This document shows, piece by piece, positions 1 through 6,624 of a DNA stretch of 9,846 nt. The first letter of the stretch is position 1; each line of letters starts with the position of its first letter. The notes beneath the pieces are model-generated. The model did not search any database, was not told the DNA's origin, and worked only from the letters and a program-made list of their open reading frames with translations. The translations under genes were made by a program, and so were the position numbers. The stretch comes from an uncultured Flavobacteriaceae bacterium (GTDB taxonomy: Bacteria; Bacteroidota; Bacteroidia; Flavobacteriales; Flavobacteriaceae), in NCBI GenBank assembly GCA_937901915.1, contig CALGUD010000080.1, forward strand, positions 1 through 9,846. The letters are read 5' to 3'.

Positions 1-13
1 AAAAGTTAAAATC

Positions 14-2185
14 CTATTTTTTCTTATCATAATCTAATGTGATCACAATTTTCCCGTATTCTTTTCCGGGAACCACTTTAAAATGCATTTCACCGGTAAC
101 TTCTGTGCCTTTACCCAATTGGGCTGCTTTTTCAGTTATTGTTGGTGGCTGATCTTCAGAACCTATTAATTGTGCTTCGGTTAGTTCTCCACTCCAAAGT
201 ACAGGGCCAAAAGTATGTTTAAATGTATATGTGTCCGGTGTGATGCTATCAAAAACATATTCGTTTACGCCTTCATAAATCATTTTTCGTTCTATTAAAG
301 TACCTCCCCTGTATCCGATACTTATTCCCCTGGAAAGTTCAATTTCGGCACCCATCCCCATGGTTTTTTCGGTCCGTTCCCTGTAATAATCCGTTCCACT
401 ATCAAATGCCTCAACTTCAAAGTAATAATCGGGTTTTTTATTAAGGCTATGTACTGTTAATGTGTTGCCATCATAAACCATATAATTATTGTAAAGTTTG
501 TTAGGTTCTATACCATAACGAACCACATAGCCATCAGCACCTTCCACAGGCTTCCATAACAGGGTTGCATCGCGCCTGTCTTCCGGATTACGAACAGTCA
601 TTACCTCATCAACTTTTGTATATTTTGCCAGATCCGGGTTGCCAAAAATTCGCAAATCCTTCACTGCAAATTTACCTTCACTGGGTGTAAACACGTTTGT
701 TAATTTTACATACCTTGCTTTTACAGGTTCTGCAAGCTCTGTATAATCATGTCTTAAATCCTGGGTCATATTGTTTTTATCTACAAGCATTGACCAGTTT
801 TGATTGTCTTTTGAAACCTCAACTTTATATGATTGGTACCGTTCAAGGCCCTCACCTCCTCCAAAACTAAATCTTCCCGGGGGCAGATCGACCCCATGTT
901 GATCGAAATTAACCTGCAACGCATAAATATTGCATTCTTTACCAAGATCTACTGTCATATATTCTCCGGGTTTGCCTGTTTCAGCACACCAAAAAGTCAT
1001 GAAATTTTCATCGACAGCATTTTTCGAATTATAACCTTCAAGAGTGGATGATACTTCAACATTTTTTTTCTGGGATAACAGCATCCAGCCTGAAAAGTTA
1101 TTATCAACTGCGTTTTCCTTAATTCCGGGATAATATTGTGGGTAATCGCCAAAAGCGGTATTAGAATGCATAACACCATCTTCATCAATAGCTGTCGGAA
1201 ATAAAGAAATCTCTGCGCCACCTCTTCCGCTATAAAAAGACGGGATCATGCAAATAGTCCATAATTGTCCGTTTTTATCATGAAATGTACTACCGTGGCC
1301 TGCTCCCGGAGCAAATCCTGTTGTTTTAAATGTTAACGGATTGTGTTGGGAATATTCAAATGGGCCCATAGGGTTGTCTGACACATAAATTCCATGTGAA
1401 TATGATAAAAACTCAAGGCCGATTGCTGCGTATTGCAAATAGTATTTACCATTATGTTTAGTAATCCAGGGACCTTCTATCCATGGATATTCTTCTGCAA
1501 AATATTTTCTGTGTTCAAAAAATGGAAATATCACATCATCATTTCTCCTACGTTCAAAACCATGTTCTTCATAATCGCCAAAGAAGCAGATCTTAGGTTC
1601 ACCGATTTCCTTAAAGGTTTTGGGATCCAATTCCACTACCTTAAAAGGCATAATTTGAGACCAACCATAATACATATATAAACGGCCATCATCATCTAAA
1701 TACATATTGGCATCACCGTACCTGTCACTATCAAAAGAACCTGCTTTTGCCCATTCTCCTTTCTTAGGATCTGTACATGAGAACACATCTTTTTGATTCA
1801 TGGCACACGCATATAAGGTTTCGCCATCACTTATAACTGATACTACACCTCTAGGGAAATTTGGGGCGTCTACATACTCCCAGTCTCTCATATTACCTGA
1901 ATACCAATAGCCCTGGCTGCCGGTCACAAAAAGATAATAATCATCTTTATAAATAAGAACAACGGGCTCACCACCTCTCCGGGCTCTTTCTGAACCTACC
2001 ACCAGGTTAATCGGATTGCAAAAAGTTAGGGGTTTATCTGTTATCCTTACGGTAAAGTTTTCAGAATTGGCCTGGGTTTTAGTGTCGCTGTCGACTTTAC
2101 TTTCAGGATTGTTGGATTCTTGTTTGCAGGAAATACTAATGGTAAGTAAAACTAAGAGAATTAGCTTTCTAAGTGTTGGTTTCAT
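14..2185 (-). CDS. GH43-family glycoside hydrolase lipoprotein with F5/8 type C and FN3-like domains
   Basis: Probable secreted or surface-anchored glycosidase of the GH43 five-bladed beta-propeller family (typically arabinosidase, xylosidase or galactosidase activity; the substrate cannot be told here). Residues 1-20 form a hydrophobic signal ending in a candidate lipid-attachment Cys20 (TISISC). The propeller spans about residues 55-350: GGEP around E73 at the place of the usual ADP catalytic-base motif, GDANMYLDDDG around D158 (pKa-modulator blade), WIEGPW with E237 as the general acid, and GAGHGST near 294-300. A discoidin/F5-8C carbohydrate-binding domain follows (about 373-516), then a fibronectin-III-like domain (about 530-600) and an uncharacterised C-terminal beta domain. 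The Asp-to-Glu change at the base position is unusual. The start gives a complete signal peptide; there is no Shine-Dalgarno sequence. No SusC/SusD partner lies in the window. Confidence 0.9.
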   Translation of the reverse strand: MKPTLRKLILLVLLTISISCKQESNNPESKVDSDTKTQANSENFTVRITDKPLTFCNPINLVVGSERARRGGEPVVLIYKDDYYLFVTGSQGYWYSGNMRDWEYVDAPNFPRGVVSVISDGETLYACAMNQKDVFSCTDPKKGEWAKAGSFDSDRYGDANMYLDDDGRLYMYYGWSQIMPFKVVELDPKTFKEIGEPKICFFGDYEEHGFERRRNDDVIFPFFEHRKYFAEEYPWIEGPWITKHNGKYYLQYAAIGLEFLSYSHGIYVSDNPMGPFEYSQHNPLTFKTTGFAPGAGHGSTFHDKNGQLWTICMIPSFYSGRGGAEISLFPTAIDEDGVMHSNTAFGDYPQYYPGIKENAVDNNFSGWMLLSQKKNVEVSSTLEGYNSKNAVDENFMTFWCAETGKPGEYMTVDLGKECNIYALQVNFDQHGVDLPPGRFSFGGGEGLERYQSYKVEVSKDNQNWSMLVDKNNMTQDLRHDYTELAEPVKARYVKLTNVFTPSEGKFAVKDLRIFGNPDLAKYTKVDEVMTVRNPEDRRDATLLWKPVEGADGYVVRYGIEPNKLYNNYMVYDGNTLTVHSLNKKPDYYFEVEAFDSGTDYYRERTEKTMGMGAEIELSRGISIGYRGGTLIERKMIYEGVNEYVFDSITPDTYTFKHTFGPVLWSGELTEAQLIGSEDQPPTITEKAAQLGKGTEVTGEMHFKVVPGKEYGKIVITLDYDKKK

Positions 2186-2323
2186 AATAATTTTAGTTGG
2201 TTAGCTATGGTATTAAAATATTAAAAATATATTGTATTGAGCGTTATTCATATCATAAAAAATACTTCATACACATTTATGGAAACAATAATGCAAATCC
2301 TTTTCCAGGAATACATTTTTTGA

Positions 2324-2761
2324 TTAGTTGTTTAATGAATTAATGCCTTTTTCTTTAAGCTTTGCCAGTCCATCTTTCATTGCTTTAACTTGCTCTGGTG
2401 TGTGTCCTTGCCAAATTGTAATTTCTCCGACAACTTTAAAAGGATGTATAGAACGATAAGACTTCGTTGGATTACCGGGGAATTTCCTATCTGTTAAATC
2501 GGGGTCATCTTCAATTTCTCCTGTGGGTTCCACTAAATATATTCTTTCACGCCCGTCCCCCATGGCGAGCTCAGCACCCCAGATAGCGGCATCTAATGTT
2601 GCCGTCAGAAAAATGTGTTTTGCATTTTTTCTTTGTCCGAAGTTTGAATTAAAACCTACTTCAATTAAGTCCCCAATTTTTAAGTCTGCCTTTGTTCCGT
2701 GAAAGTAAGTCTGAGCAAAAGGGCTTTGAGCAACCTTGTTCTTACTTTTGTTTTGTTCCAT
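2324..2761 (-). CDS. arr: NAD+-rifampin ADP-ribosyltransferase (Arr family)
   Basis: Cytoplasmic enzyme family that transfers ADP-ribose from NAD+ to the C23 hydroxyl of rifamycins, inactivating the antibiotic. The 145-residue length fits the family (about 140-150). Diagnostic blocks are all present: YFHGTKADLKIGDL (residues 19-32, with the NAD-binding His21), TATLDAAIWGAELA (53-66), IYLVEPTGEIEDDPDLT (74-90, with the acidic pair equivalent to the functional Asp of mycobacterial Arr) and FPGNPTKSYRS. The position normally occupied by Tyr in HVY/HIY just before the TATLDAA block is Phe51 here (HIF). The gene stands alone, with 130 bp to the zinc-ribbon gene upstream and 138 bp to the GH43 gene downstream. 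Arr genes occur both on chromosomes and as mobile integron cassettes (arr-2 type), which matters given the cassette-like surroundings. The family assignment is secure; activity on rifampicin is inferred. Confidence 0.93.
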   Translation of the reverse strand: MEQNKSKNKVAQSPFAQTYFHGTKADLKIGDLIEVGFNSNFGQRKNAKHIFLTATLDAAIWGAELAMGDGRERIYLVEPTGEIEDDPDLTDRKFPGNPTKSYRSIHPFKVVGEITIWQGHTPEQVKAMKDGLAKLKEKGINSLNN

Positions 2762-2786
2762 TACTGTTTATTTGTATTTTAATGAT

Positions 2787-2831
2787 GGGGGGCGTAAGGC
2801 GCCCAAATGCCTACAAGGTTGCTTTTTGCAA
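2787..2831. other. Two small hairpins in the arr leader region
   Basis: The 130-bp gap upstream of arr holds a GC-rich inverted repeat, GGGCG-TAAGG-CGCCC (2790-2804, inside a run of six G), and a second, TTGC-TTTTT-GCAA (2819-2831). They stand out against the AT-rich surroundings. They could be a terminator for the zinc-ribbon gene, a leader structure for arr, or part of another intergenic repeat type. No good TAnnTTTG promoter box was found in this gap. Confidence 0.4.
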
Positions 2832-2891
2832 AATCCAGGTTCAATTGTGCTGCGTTGTTAACTAAAAGAAATTATAATGACATATAAATCA

Positions 2892-3494
2892 TTATCTGTT
2901 TATATCAAAAATATCTCCGGAATCATACATTTCCTTTAGTTTATCTCTAGAAATCCCATATGACGATTCTGAGTAATTTTCCGGTTTGTCTATTTTGTAT
3001 ATTCTGCTCATTTTATTTATTTCGAACTCATTAGGAGAAACAAATACGCTATCATTTGACACACTAATCACTTTTAATGTAGAGTAGCTTCCTGATTCGA
3101 TTTTGTATTCATAAACATCTCCTTTCACAGGAGCAGAAATATACTCTAATTCGAGTTTTTCATTTTCACCACTACTATATACAATCCACATTACCAGAAT
3201 TGCAAATATTAGTAACCCGGCAAACTGCCACACAGGCCCTTTGGCATCTTCTTTTAAATTGATGTATTCATTTTTAACTGCGCCTGACATCTCATTGCTT
3301 TTAAGAACATTTTTACAATGTTTACATTCAGACACTCCTTTCTTGCCAATAGGAAATAAAGGGATCCAGAAAATATGAGCGTGTTTTCTATATACGCTTA
3401 ATACTACAGACCCTTGTGTACCACAACTTGGGCAAGTTGTCATTTTAGGTTGAATAGATTTTAAATGAACTGCTTTACTTCCATAAATTAACAT
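2892..3494 (-). CDS. Zinc-ribbon, single-pass membrane protein of unknown function
   Basis: A 200-residue protein. The N-terminal half carries a zinc ribbon: CPSC at Cys21/Cys24 and CKHC at Cys57/Cys60, with the hydrophobic stretch HIFWIPLFPIG between the two knuckles, as in zinc-ribbon proteins that precede membrane domains. One transmembrane helix follows at about residues 90-107 (FAGLLIFAILVMWIVY). The C-terminal part, about residues 110-200, is a polar domain of probable beta structure (VYEYKIESGSYSTLKVISV) without a family I recognise. No catalytic motif is visible. The gene is preceded by repeat copy R1, whose AT-rich end contains a TATATTTG box about 65 nt before the ATG, so it probably has its own promoter. 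Coding status is well supported by the cysteine pairs and the helix; the function is unknown. Confidence 0.82.
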   Translation of the reverse strand: MLIYGSKAVHLKSIQPKMTTCPSCGTQGSVVLSVYRKHAHIFWIPLFPIGKKGVSECKHCKNVLKSNEMSGAVKNEYINLKEDAKGPVWQFAGLLIFAILVMWIVYSSGENEKLELEYISAPVKGDVYEYKIESGSYSTLKVISVSNDSVFVSPNEFEINKMSRIYKIDKPENYSESSYGISRDKLKEMYDSGDIFDINR

Positions 3495-3542
3495 ATTTCT
3501 TTTTTTTTAAAGGGGTTGTTTTTGAATCACGCATTACTTATA

Positions 3543-3680
3543 TGCGTTTATTTTACTTTCAAATATAAGTGAATCTTTTAACAAGTTAACGGGTTTGTTA
3601 CAGCCGTTAAATTGTTGCTTTTTATTTTTCGCTAAGTGAAATAGAAAATTCGACAGAGTAAACTTTACAGAGCTGAGGCT
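3543..3680 (-). repeat. Intergenic element copy R1 (3' of the 161-aa gene)
   Basis: First copy of a repeat family, lying 2 bp beyond the stop codon at 3683. Read on the minus strand it has the core CTCTGT...ACTCTGTCGAATT, an AT-rich linker, a perfect 7-bp inverted repeat (TTAACGG 3586-3592 and CCGTTAA 3604-3610, 11-nt loop) and an AT-rich end. Bases 3543-3580 are identical over 38 bp to 5079-5116 in R2. The element lies in the same orientation relative to the preceding gene as R2, R4 and R5. Confidence 0.8.
3560..3567 (-). promoter_or_regulatory. Candidate Bacteroidota -7 box inside R1
   Basis: TATATTTG on the minus strand matches the phylum consensus TAnnTTTG and sits 65 nt upstream of the ATG of the zinc-ribbon gene. 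No TTTG is found at the expected 19-21 nt upstream distance, so the -33 half is weak. The same octamer occurs in R2 and R4. Confidence 0.5.
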
Positions 3681-3682
3681 GC

Positions 3683-4168
3683 TTAATTATTCTTTGTCAG
3701 TTCTCCAATTAATTTTCTGGCTTTACTTTCAACCAATTTCCAATTCCATAAATCCGGTGATTTTAACCCTGGATTAGTTTTTACCCAATTTTCGGCTCTT
3801 TTTGGGGTATTGACAGCTATTCTGCATTCAATTTTTTCTTCGGTTAAATCCAATTGGATATATATTATTCCCCAACCTTCAATATTGTACCTAAATTTTT
3901 TTCCGTCACAATATTTGGGGTTTAAAGTTGTTCTCCGAATTCTTATAAAACCATTTGCTTCTTTATAATACAACCCAAACTCAATGAATTTTTTTTCATT
4001 ATTGATAGCTTCTTTGAGATAATCTAAATATTGTTGATAATCCTTTATTTCAACAATTTTCTTTTCCATTTCAGAATAAGACTCAAAGATTTGAACTTCT
4101 CCTATCTGGAACGCCAATTGCATTATTTCATCTATTTTCTTTCTTTCAACTATTTCTGTTTTTTGCAT
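3683..4168 (-). CDS. Hypothetical protein, 161 aa
   Basis: Soluble protein without signal peptide or membrane helix that I do not recognise. The N-terminal 60 residues are rich in Glu, Lys and Ile and look helical (KKIDEIMQLAFQIGEVQIF, then KKIVEIKDYQQYLDYLKEAI). The middle is beta-rich with aromatic residues (FIEFGLYYKEANGFIRIRRT, then YNIEGWGIIYIQLDL). The C-terminus has a Trp-rich stretch (AENWVKTNPGLKSPDLWNW, about residues 125-143) ending in a basic helix. This size and layout are common among small immunity-like or cassette-borne proteins, but no family is claimed. The stop codon abuts repeat R1. The start at 4168 is the first ATG of the frame, with AT-rich sequence before it and no clear promoter box. 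Confidence 0.72.
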   Translation of the reverse strand: MQKTEIVERKKIDEIMQLAFQIGEVQIFESYSEMEKKIVEIKDYQQYLDYLKEAINNEKKFIEFGLYYKEANGFIRIRRTTLNPKYCDGKKFRYNIEGWGIIYIQLDLTEEKIECRIAVNTPKRAENWVKTNPGLKSPDLWNWKLVESKARKLIGELTKNN

Positions 4169-4221
4169 TTGCTTTACATCTAATTAAACATATAATCCAT
4201 TTGCAATTTTTTCTGTAAAAT

Positions 4222-4318
4222 AAAAATTAATGCTGGTGCTTATGTGGCTCCTAACTTTGAACCTTCTACCCCTGCTACACTCATAGCCGGGCAGACGAAG
4301 TGTTGCGTGAAGGTATTA
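4222..4318. other. GC-richer structured intergenic element, 3' of the DKN-motif gene
   Basis: This roughly 95-bp block begins directly beyond the stop codon at 4320 and differs in composition from its AT-rich surroundings. It contains nested inverted repeats: ACCTTC (4261-4266) with GAAGGT (4309-4314); alternatively CTTC (4263-4266) with GAAG (4297-4300), enclosing CTGC (4272-4275) with GCAG (4291-4294). It does not look like the R1-R5 family but occupies the equivalent 3' position. No coding frame is apparent. Confidence 0.45.
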
Positions 4319-4319
4319 T

Positions 4320-5039
4320 TCATTCTTCCAATAAATGGGTTATATCAGAAGATGTATAAAAATATTCGCATTCTTCACCTTCTCCTCCCATATCTTCTGA
4401 ACTTGCAATGACCATTTTTAGTTCTTTACACAACAACCCATCTACGTACTTCTTCCGATAGAATTTATATCCTGATGATTTAAATTGTTGAAGGATATCG
4501 CTTACATTACTTCCTCCTAAAATGGTTATATTTTTAAATGTAAGTTTTCCGCTCAGGAATTCTATTTCCTGAAGAAAATCCTTTTGGTTATAACCTAGTC
4601 TGAACCAGGTTGAGGTATTTTGAAATTCTTCATAACTGTCTTCGGTTTCACCCCTGCTAAAATTAAACTCCTGCTCATTATTTAATGCTTTTCTAATTTC
4701 CGCCCGTGTCATTCCGAAATTAATTACAACTTCATCACATTGTACTCCTTTTTCCGGATTAAATAACCAATCTTGAGAAAGAATTCTCCCGATTCCCTTT
4801 TTAACGATTTGCCCTTTAAAGAACTTGTGATTCTTATCTCTTCCTTCTCCCATGATAGTATCAGATGAAAAAGTATTAACATCTGCCTCTTTTACCAATA
4901 CAATTTCACAATCTTTATACTTTTTTTCAGGATATCCTTTAAAGTAATAAATACCTTTTTCTTTTGTATCAACATCTTCGCCGATACAATAACCTAATTC
5001 ATATCCAACAGGGGTGTATTTTATATTACCTAGTTTCAT
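4320..5039 (-). CDS. DKN-motif hypothetical protein, 239 aa
   Basis: Cytoplasmic protein without signal peptide. The N-terminal half resembles the DKNYY-type beta-repeat family: GRDKNHKFFKGQIVKK (D68-K69-N70) is one such unit, and GIYYFKGYPEKKYKDCEIV may be a diverged one before it. The second half begins FGMTRAEIRKALNN (about residue 108) and continues with LGYNQKDFLQEIEFLSGKL and LTFKNITILGG. This order (short helix with a Met-Thr start, beta strands, a helix DILQQFKSSGY) recalls small immunity-like domains found beside toxins and orphan cassettes; this is resemblance only. A strong promoter (TTTG-N19-TATATTTG) lies 57-87 nt upstream, inside repeat R2. The leader just before the ATG is A-rich without a Shine-Dalgarno sequence. 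Its function is unknown. Confidence 0.78.
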   Translation of the reverse strand: MKLGNIKYTPVGYELGYCIGEDVDTKEKGIYYFKGYPEKKYKDCEIVLVKEADVNTFSSDTIMGEGRDKNHKFFKGQIVKKGIGRILSQDWLFNPEKGVQCDEVVINFGMTRAEIRKALNNEQEFNFSRGETEDSYEEFQNTSTWFRLGYNQKDFLQEIEFLSGKLTFKNITILGGSNVSDILQQFKSSGYKFYRKKYVDGLLCKELKMVIASSEDMGGEGEECEYFYTSSDITHLLEE

Positions 5040-5078
5040 TTTTTCTTGTATACGACTTGTTTTATAAACATATTTTAT

Positions 5079-5226
5079 TGCGTTTATTTTACTTTCAAAT
5101 ATAAGTGAATCTTTTAGTATGTCAAACGGACTGGTAATAGCTGTTTAAATTACTAATTTAGTTTTCCCGTTATGTCAGTGAATTGAAGATTCGACAGAGT
5201 CAAACATTGTGGAGCGCGGGTTCTGT
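5079..5226 (-). repeat. Intergenic element copy R2 (3' of the 64-aa membrane peptide gene)
   Basis: The copy lies about 40 bp beyond the stop at 5266. It shares 38 identical bases with R1 (5079-5116). The inverted-repeat core AAACGG (5124-5129) with CTGTTT (5141-5146) has an 11-nt loop ACTGGTAATAG and one mismatch. The conserved block GATTCGACAGAGTC and the block ATTGTGGAGCG are present. The 15-mer AATTTAGTTTTCCCG (5155-5169) recurs at 7355-7369. Confidence 0.82.
5096..5126 (-). promoter_or_regulatory. Promoter inside R2 driving the DKN-motif gene
   Basis: On the minus strand TTTG (5126-5123) is followed after 19 nt by TATATTTG (5103-5096), a full match to the Bacteroidota primary-sigma promoter (TTTG-N19-21-TAnnTTTG). 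It predicts transcription starting near 5089, with a leader of about 50 nt before the ATG at 5039. Confidence 0.7.
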
Positions 5227-5265
5227 AACTAATGTAATTTGCAAACCTTAATGACACATAACAAT

Positions 5266-5460
5266 TCATTTCTTCTCTTTCTGAACAAATATTATAGCAG
5301 CATATACAAAAACAATGGCAAAAACAAATCCACCCAGAGAATAAACTAGCCCTGCATCAAAATCTCTCACATTAAACCTGCCATATGCTTTCCAAAAAAA
5401 GAATAACATAATTCCTAAGGCAATAAACATTTTGACCCTTTTAGATGTTGAATTTTCCAT
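5266..5460 (-). CDS. Small two-helix membrane protein, 64 aa
   Basis: A short open frame with a convincing membrane-protein pattern. A basic N-terminus (TSKRVK) leads into helix 1 at about residues 10-26 (MFIALGIMLFFFWKAYG). A short charged loop (RFNVRDFD) precedes helix 2 at about residues 38-59 (LVYSLGGFVFAIVFVYAAII), and the tail is VQKEKK. No family was recognised and no catalytic residues are visible. Both ends are charged, which by the positive-inside rule suggests a hairpin with N- and C-termini in the cytoplasm. The gene stands alone between R2 (3') and the gap that holds R3 (5'). A weak GATCTTTG box lies about 40 nt upstream (5501-5508, minus strand). Coding status is likely from its composition, but homology is untested. 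Confidence 0.62.
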   Translation of the reverse strand: MENSTSKRVKMFIALGIMLFFFWKAYGRFNVRDFDAGLVYSLGGFVFAIVFVYAAIIFVQKEKK

Positions 5461-5599
5461 ATTTTAAATTCTTAATTTACTAAATTCATCTCTTAGGATA
5501 CAAAGATCATTATCACATGTGTTTTATGACACTCGGGATTCAGTGAAATTATTTCAATGTTACGATGTGGTAAATAAAGATTTTAATGAAACAAATCTA

Positions 5600-5645
5600 A
5601 AGGAACCGTTGAGATTGTGGAGCGGGATTCCACTCCGGATTACAA
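5600..5645 (-). repeat. Truncated intergenic element R3 (3' of the OsmC-family gene)
   Basis: Only the gene-proximal end of the repeat is recognisable: ATTGTGGAGCGGGATT (5614-5629) matches R2 (ATTGTGGAGCGCGGGTT) and R4 (CTGTGGAGCGGGGTT). A preceding GGAACCG partly pairs with CGGGATTCC. It lies within 40 bp of the stop codon at 5669, the same position as the fuller copies. The rest of the 208-bp gap (5461-5668) shows no gene I would support. Confidence 0.5.
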
Positions 5646-5668
5646 TGCAATGTTGCTGTTTCTGCCAT

Positions 5669-6145
5669 TTAATTTCTTTTAATCAGACATTCAGGGTTAT
5701 GAGATACTTTAAAATTTAAAGAGTTCGCTATAAAGCAAAATTCGTTGGCTTTTTCATGCAATTCGATTGCTTTTTCTATCATTGAGCTTTCTGTAACTAT
5801 AACAGTTGGATTTAAACTTACCTCTGAAAAATATCCACTGCCATTTGGTGTCTCAATCATAATACCAGTTGCATTATCCACATAGTTAGTTACAATAATG
5901 TTAGACTCAGAACACAAATGTAAATACCAAAGCATGTGGCAAGACGATAATGAGGCTAGCAGGAGTTCTTCCGGATTATATTTAGTTTTATCGCCACGAA
6001 AAGCTGGGTCAGATGAGCCTAAAATATCTGGCTTGCCGTCAATGGAGATAATATGACTTCTTTCAAATTCATTGTAATTGGAAGAGCCTTTTCCTTTGTT
6101 TCCTGTCCATTTTATAGTAGCGGAATAGTTGTGTTTTCTTTTCAT
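5669..6145 (-). CDS. OsmC-family peroxiredoxin-like protein
   Basis: OsmC/Ohr-fold protein of 158 residues, within the family's usual range (about 135-160). Members are cytoplasmic dimers that use two cysteines to reduce organic hydroperoxides or related electrophiles. The two family cysteines are visible: Cys69 in the helix motif NPEELLLASLSSCHMLWYL (57-75) and Cys137 in ANEFCFIANSL. The N-terminus (YSATIKWTGNKGKG) and the block GSSDPAFRGD preceding the PEELL motif are also typical. An extra Cys78 lies one helix turn further on. It is the second gene of an operon: its ATG overlaps the stop of the tandem-ACT gene by 4 bp (ATGA), so the two are likely translationally coupled. It is closer to general OsmC than to Ohr. 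The substrate is unknown. Confidence 0.88.
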   Translation of the reverse strand: MKRKHNYSATIKWTGNKGKGSSNYNEFERSHIISIDGKPDILGSSDPAFRGDKTKYNPEELLLASLSSCHMLWYLHLCSESNIIVTNYVDNATGIMIETPNGSGYFSEVSLNPTVIVTESSMIEKAIELHEKANEFCFIANSLNFKVSHNPECLIKRN

Positions 6146-6555
6146 ATTGAATAATCATTATTGCTTGACCATCTTTTCATCCAGTTTTCAGATATTTTTT
6201 TTGCTTTTTCATAGTTGTCAACTACAACAATCAATTGATTTGAATGGTCGCTATACTGAGTTAAGATATTGACTTTTGCATTCGCTAATTCTTTGCAAAA
6301 CATTCCTAATTGCCCAGGAACATCTTGTCTTAGTTTCTGAATAACTACCTCACTGATTTTTGTGACTTTAATGCCGACTTTCTCCAGTTCCTCTTTAGCC
6401 CTATCGGCTTCTTCAACTAAAAAATGAGCTATTGAAAAATTGCCATTTTGAAAAGCACCACCGCCCTCAAGGCTGATTTTGTTTTTTCCAAGTGTTTCAC
6501 CCATGAGGGCTAATTGTCCAGGTTTGTTGTCAAATAAAATTTCTATGTCTTTCAT
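6142..6555 (-). CDS. Tandem ACT-domain protein
   Basis: A 137-residue protein made of two ACT-like beta-alpha-beta-beta-alpha-beta units. The first (about residues 1-65) starts KDIEILFDNKPGQLALMGE, with the typical PGQL turn followed by a helix. The second (about 68-128) repeats the pattern as QKLRQDVPGQLGMFCKELAN and NILTQYSDHSNQLIVVVDN. ACT domains bind small ligands, often amino acids, and usually regulate other proteins. No enzymatic domain is attached. It is the first gene of a two-gene operon with the OsmC-family protein and is divergent from the ArsR regulator (69-bp gap). The pairing suggests a ligand-sensing or regulatory role for the OsmC partner, but this is inference. Confidence 0.85.
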   Translation of the reverse strand: MKDIEILFDNKPGQLALMGETLGKNKISLEGGGAFQNGNFSIAHFLVEEADRAKEELEKVGIKVTKISEVVIQKLRQDVPGQLGMFCKELANAKVNILTQYSDHSNQLIVVVDNYEKAKKISENWMKRWSSNNDYSI

Positions 6556-6571
6556 TTTTATGATTTTTAAT

Positions 6572-6592
6572 GTTTAACAAAGTAAATTAAAC
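6572..6592. promoter_or_regulatory. Candidate operator in the arsR-like/ACT divergent gap
   Basis: A perfect 6-bp inverted repeat, GTTTAA-N9-TTAAAC, lies in the middle of the 69-bp gap. It covers a near-consensus -7 box for the ACT-osmC operon (TTACTTTG on the minus strand, 6585-6578). A near-consensus box TTCATTTG (6607-6614) lies before the regulator gene on the plus strand. A winged-helix repressor binding here would block the operon and possibly itself. Confidence 0.5.
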
Positions 6593-6624
6593 TATTACTT
6601 TTACATTTCATTTGAAACTGAACA

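Noticed and set aside
833..1051. Plus-strand open frame opposite the GH43 gene (also 1433-1681 and 2016-2204, and the minus-strand frame at 997-1221)
   Set aside because: All lie inside or against the well-supported GH43 coding sequence, have no recognisable protein features and are shadow frames.
3540..3680. Canonical integron attC sites
   Set aside because: The RYYYAAC and GTTRRRY boxes are not both present in any copy at a normal attC spacing. Only the general layout fits, so the elements are reported as a repeat family and not as attC.
3543..5226. CRISPR array
   Set aside because: The repeats are long, far apart, imperfect and separated by genes. There are no regular spacers.
5519..5719. 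Plus-strand open frame of 66 codons in the gap before the OsmC gene
   Set aside because: It overlaps repeat remnant R3 and the 3' end of the OsmC gene on the other strand. Its Cys-rich, irregular composition (MQCCCFCH) is not protein-like.
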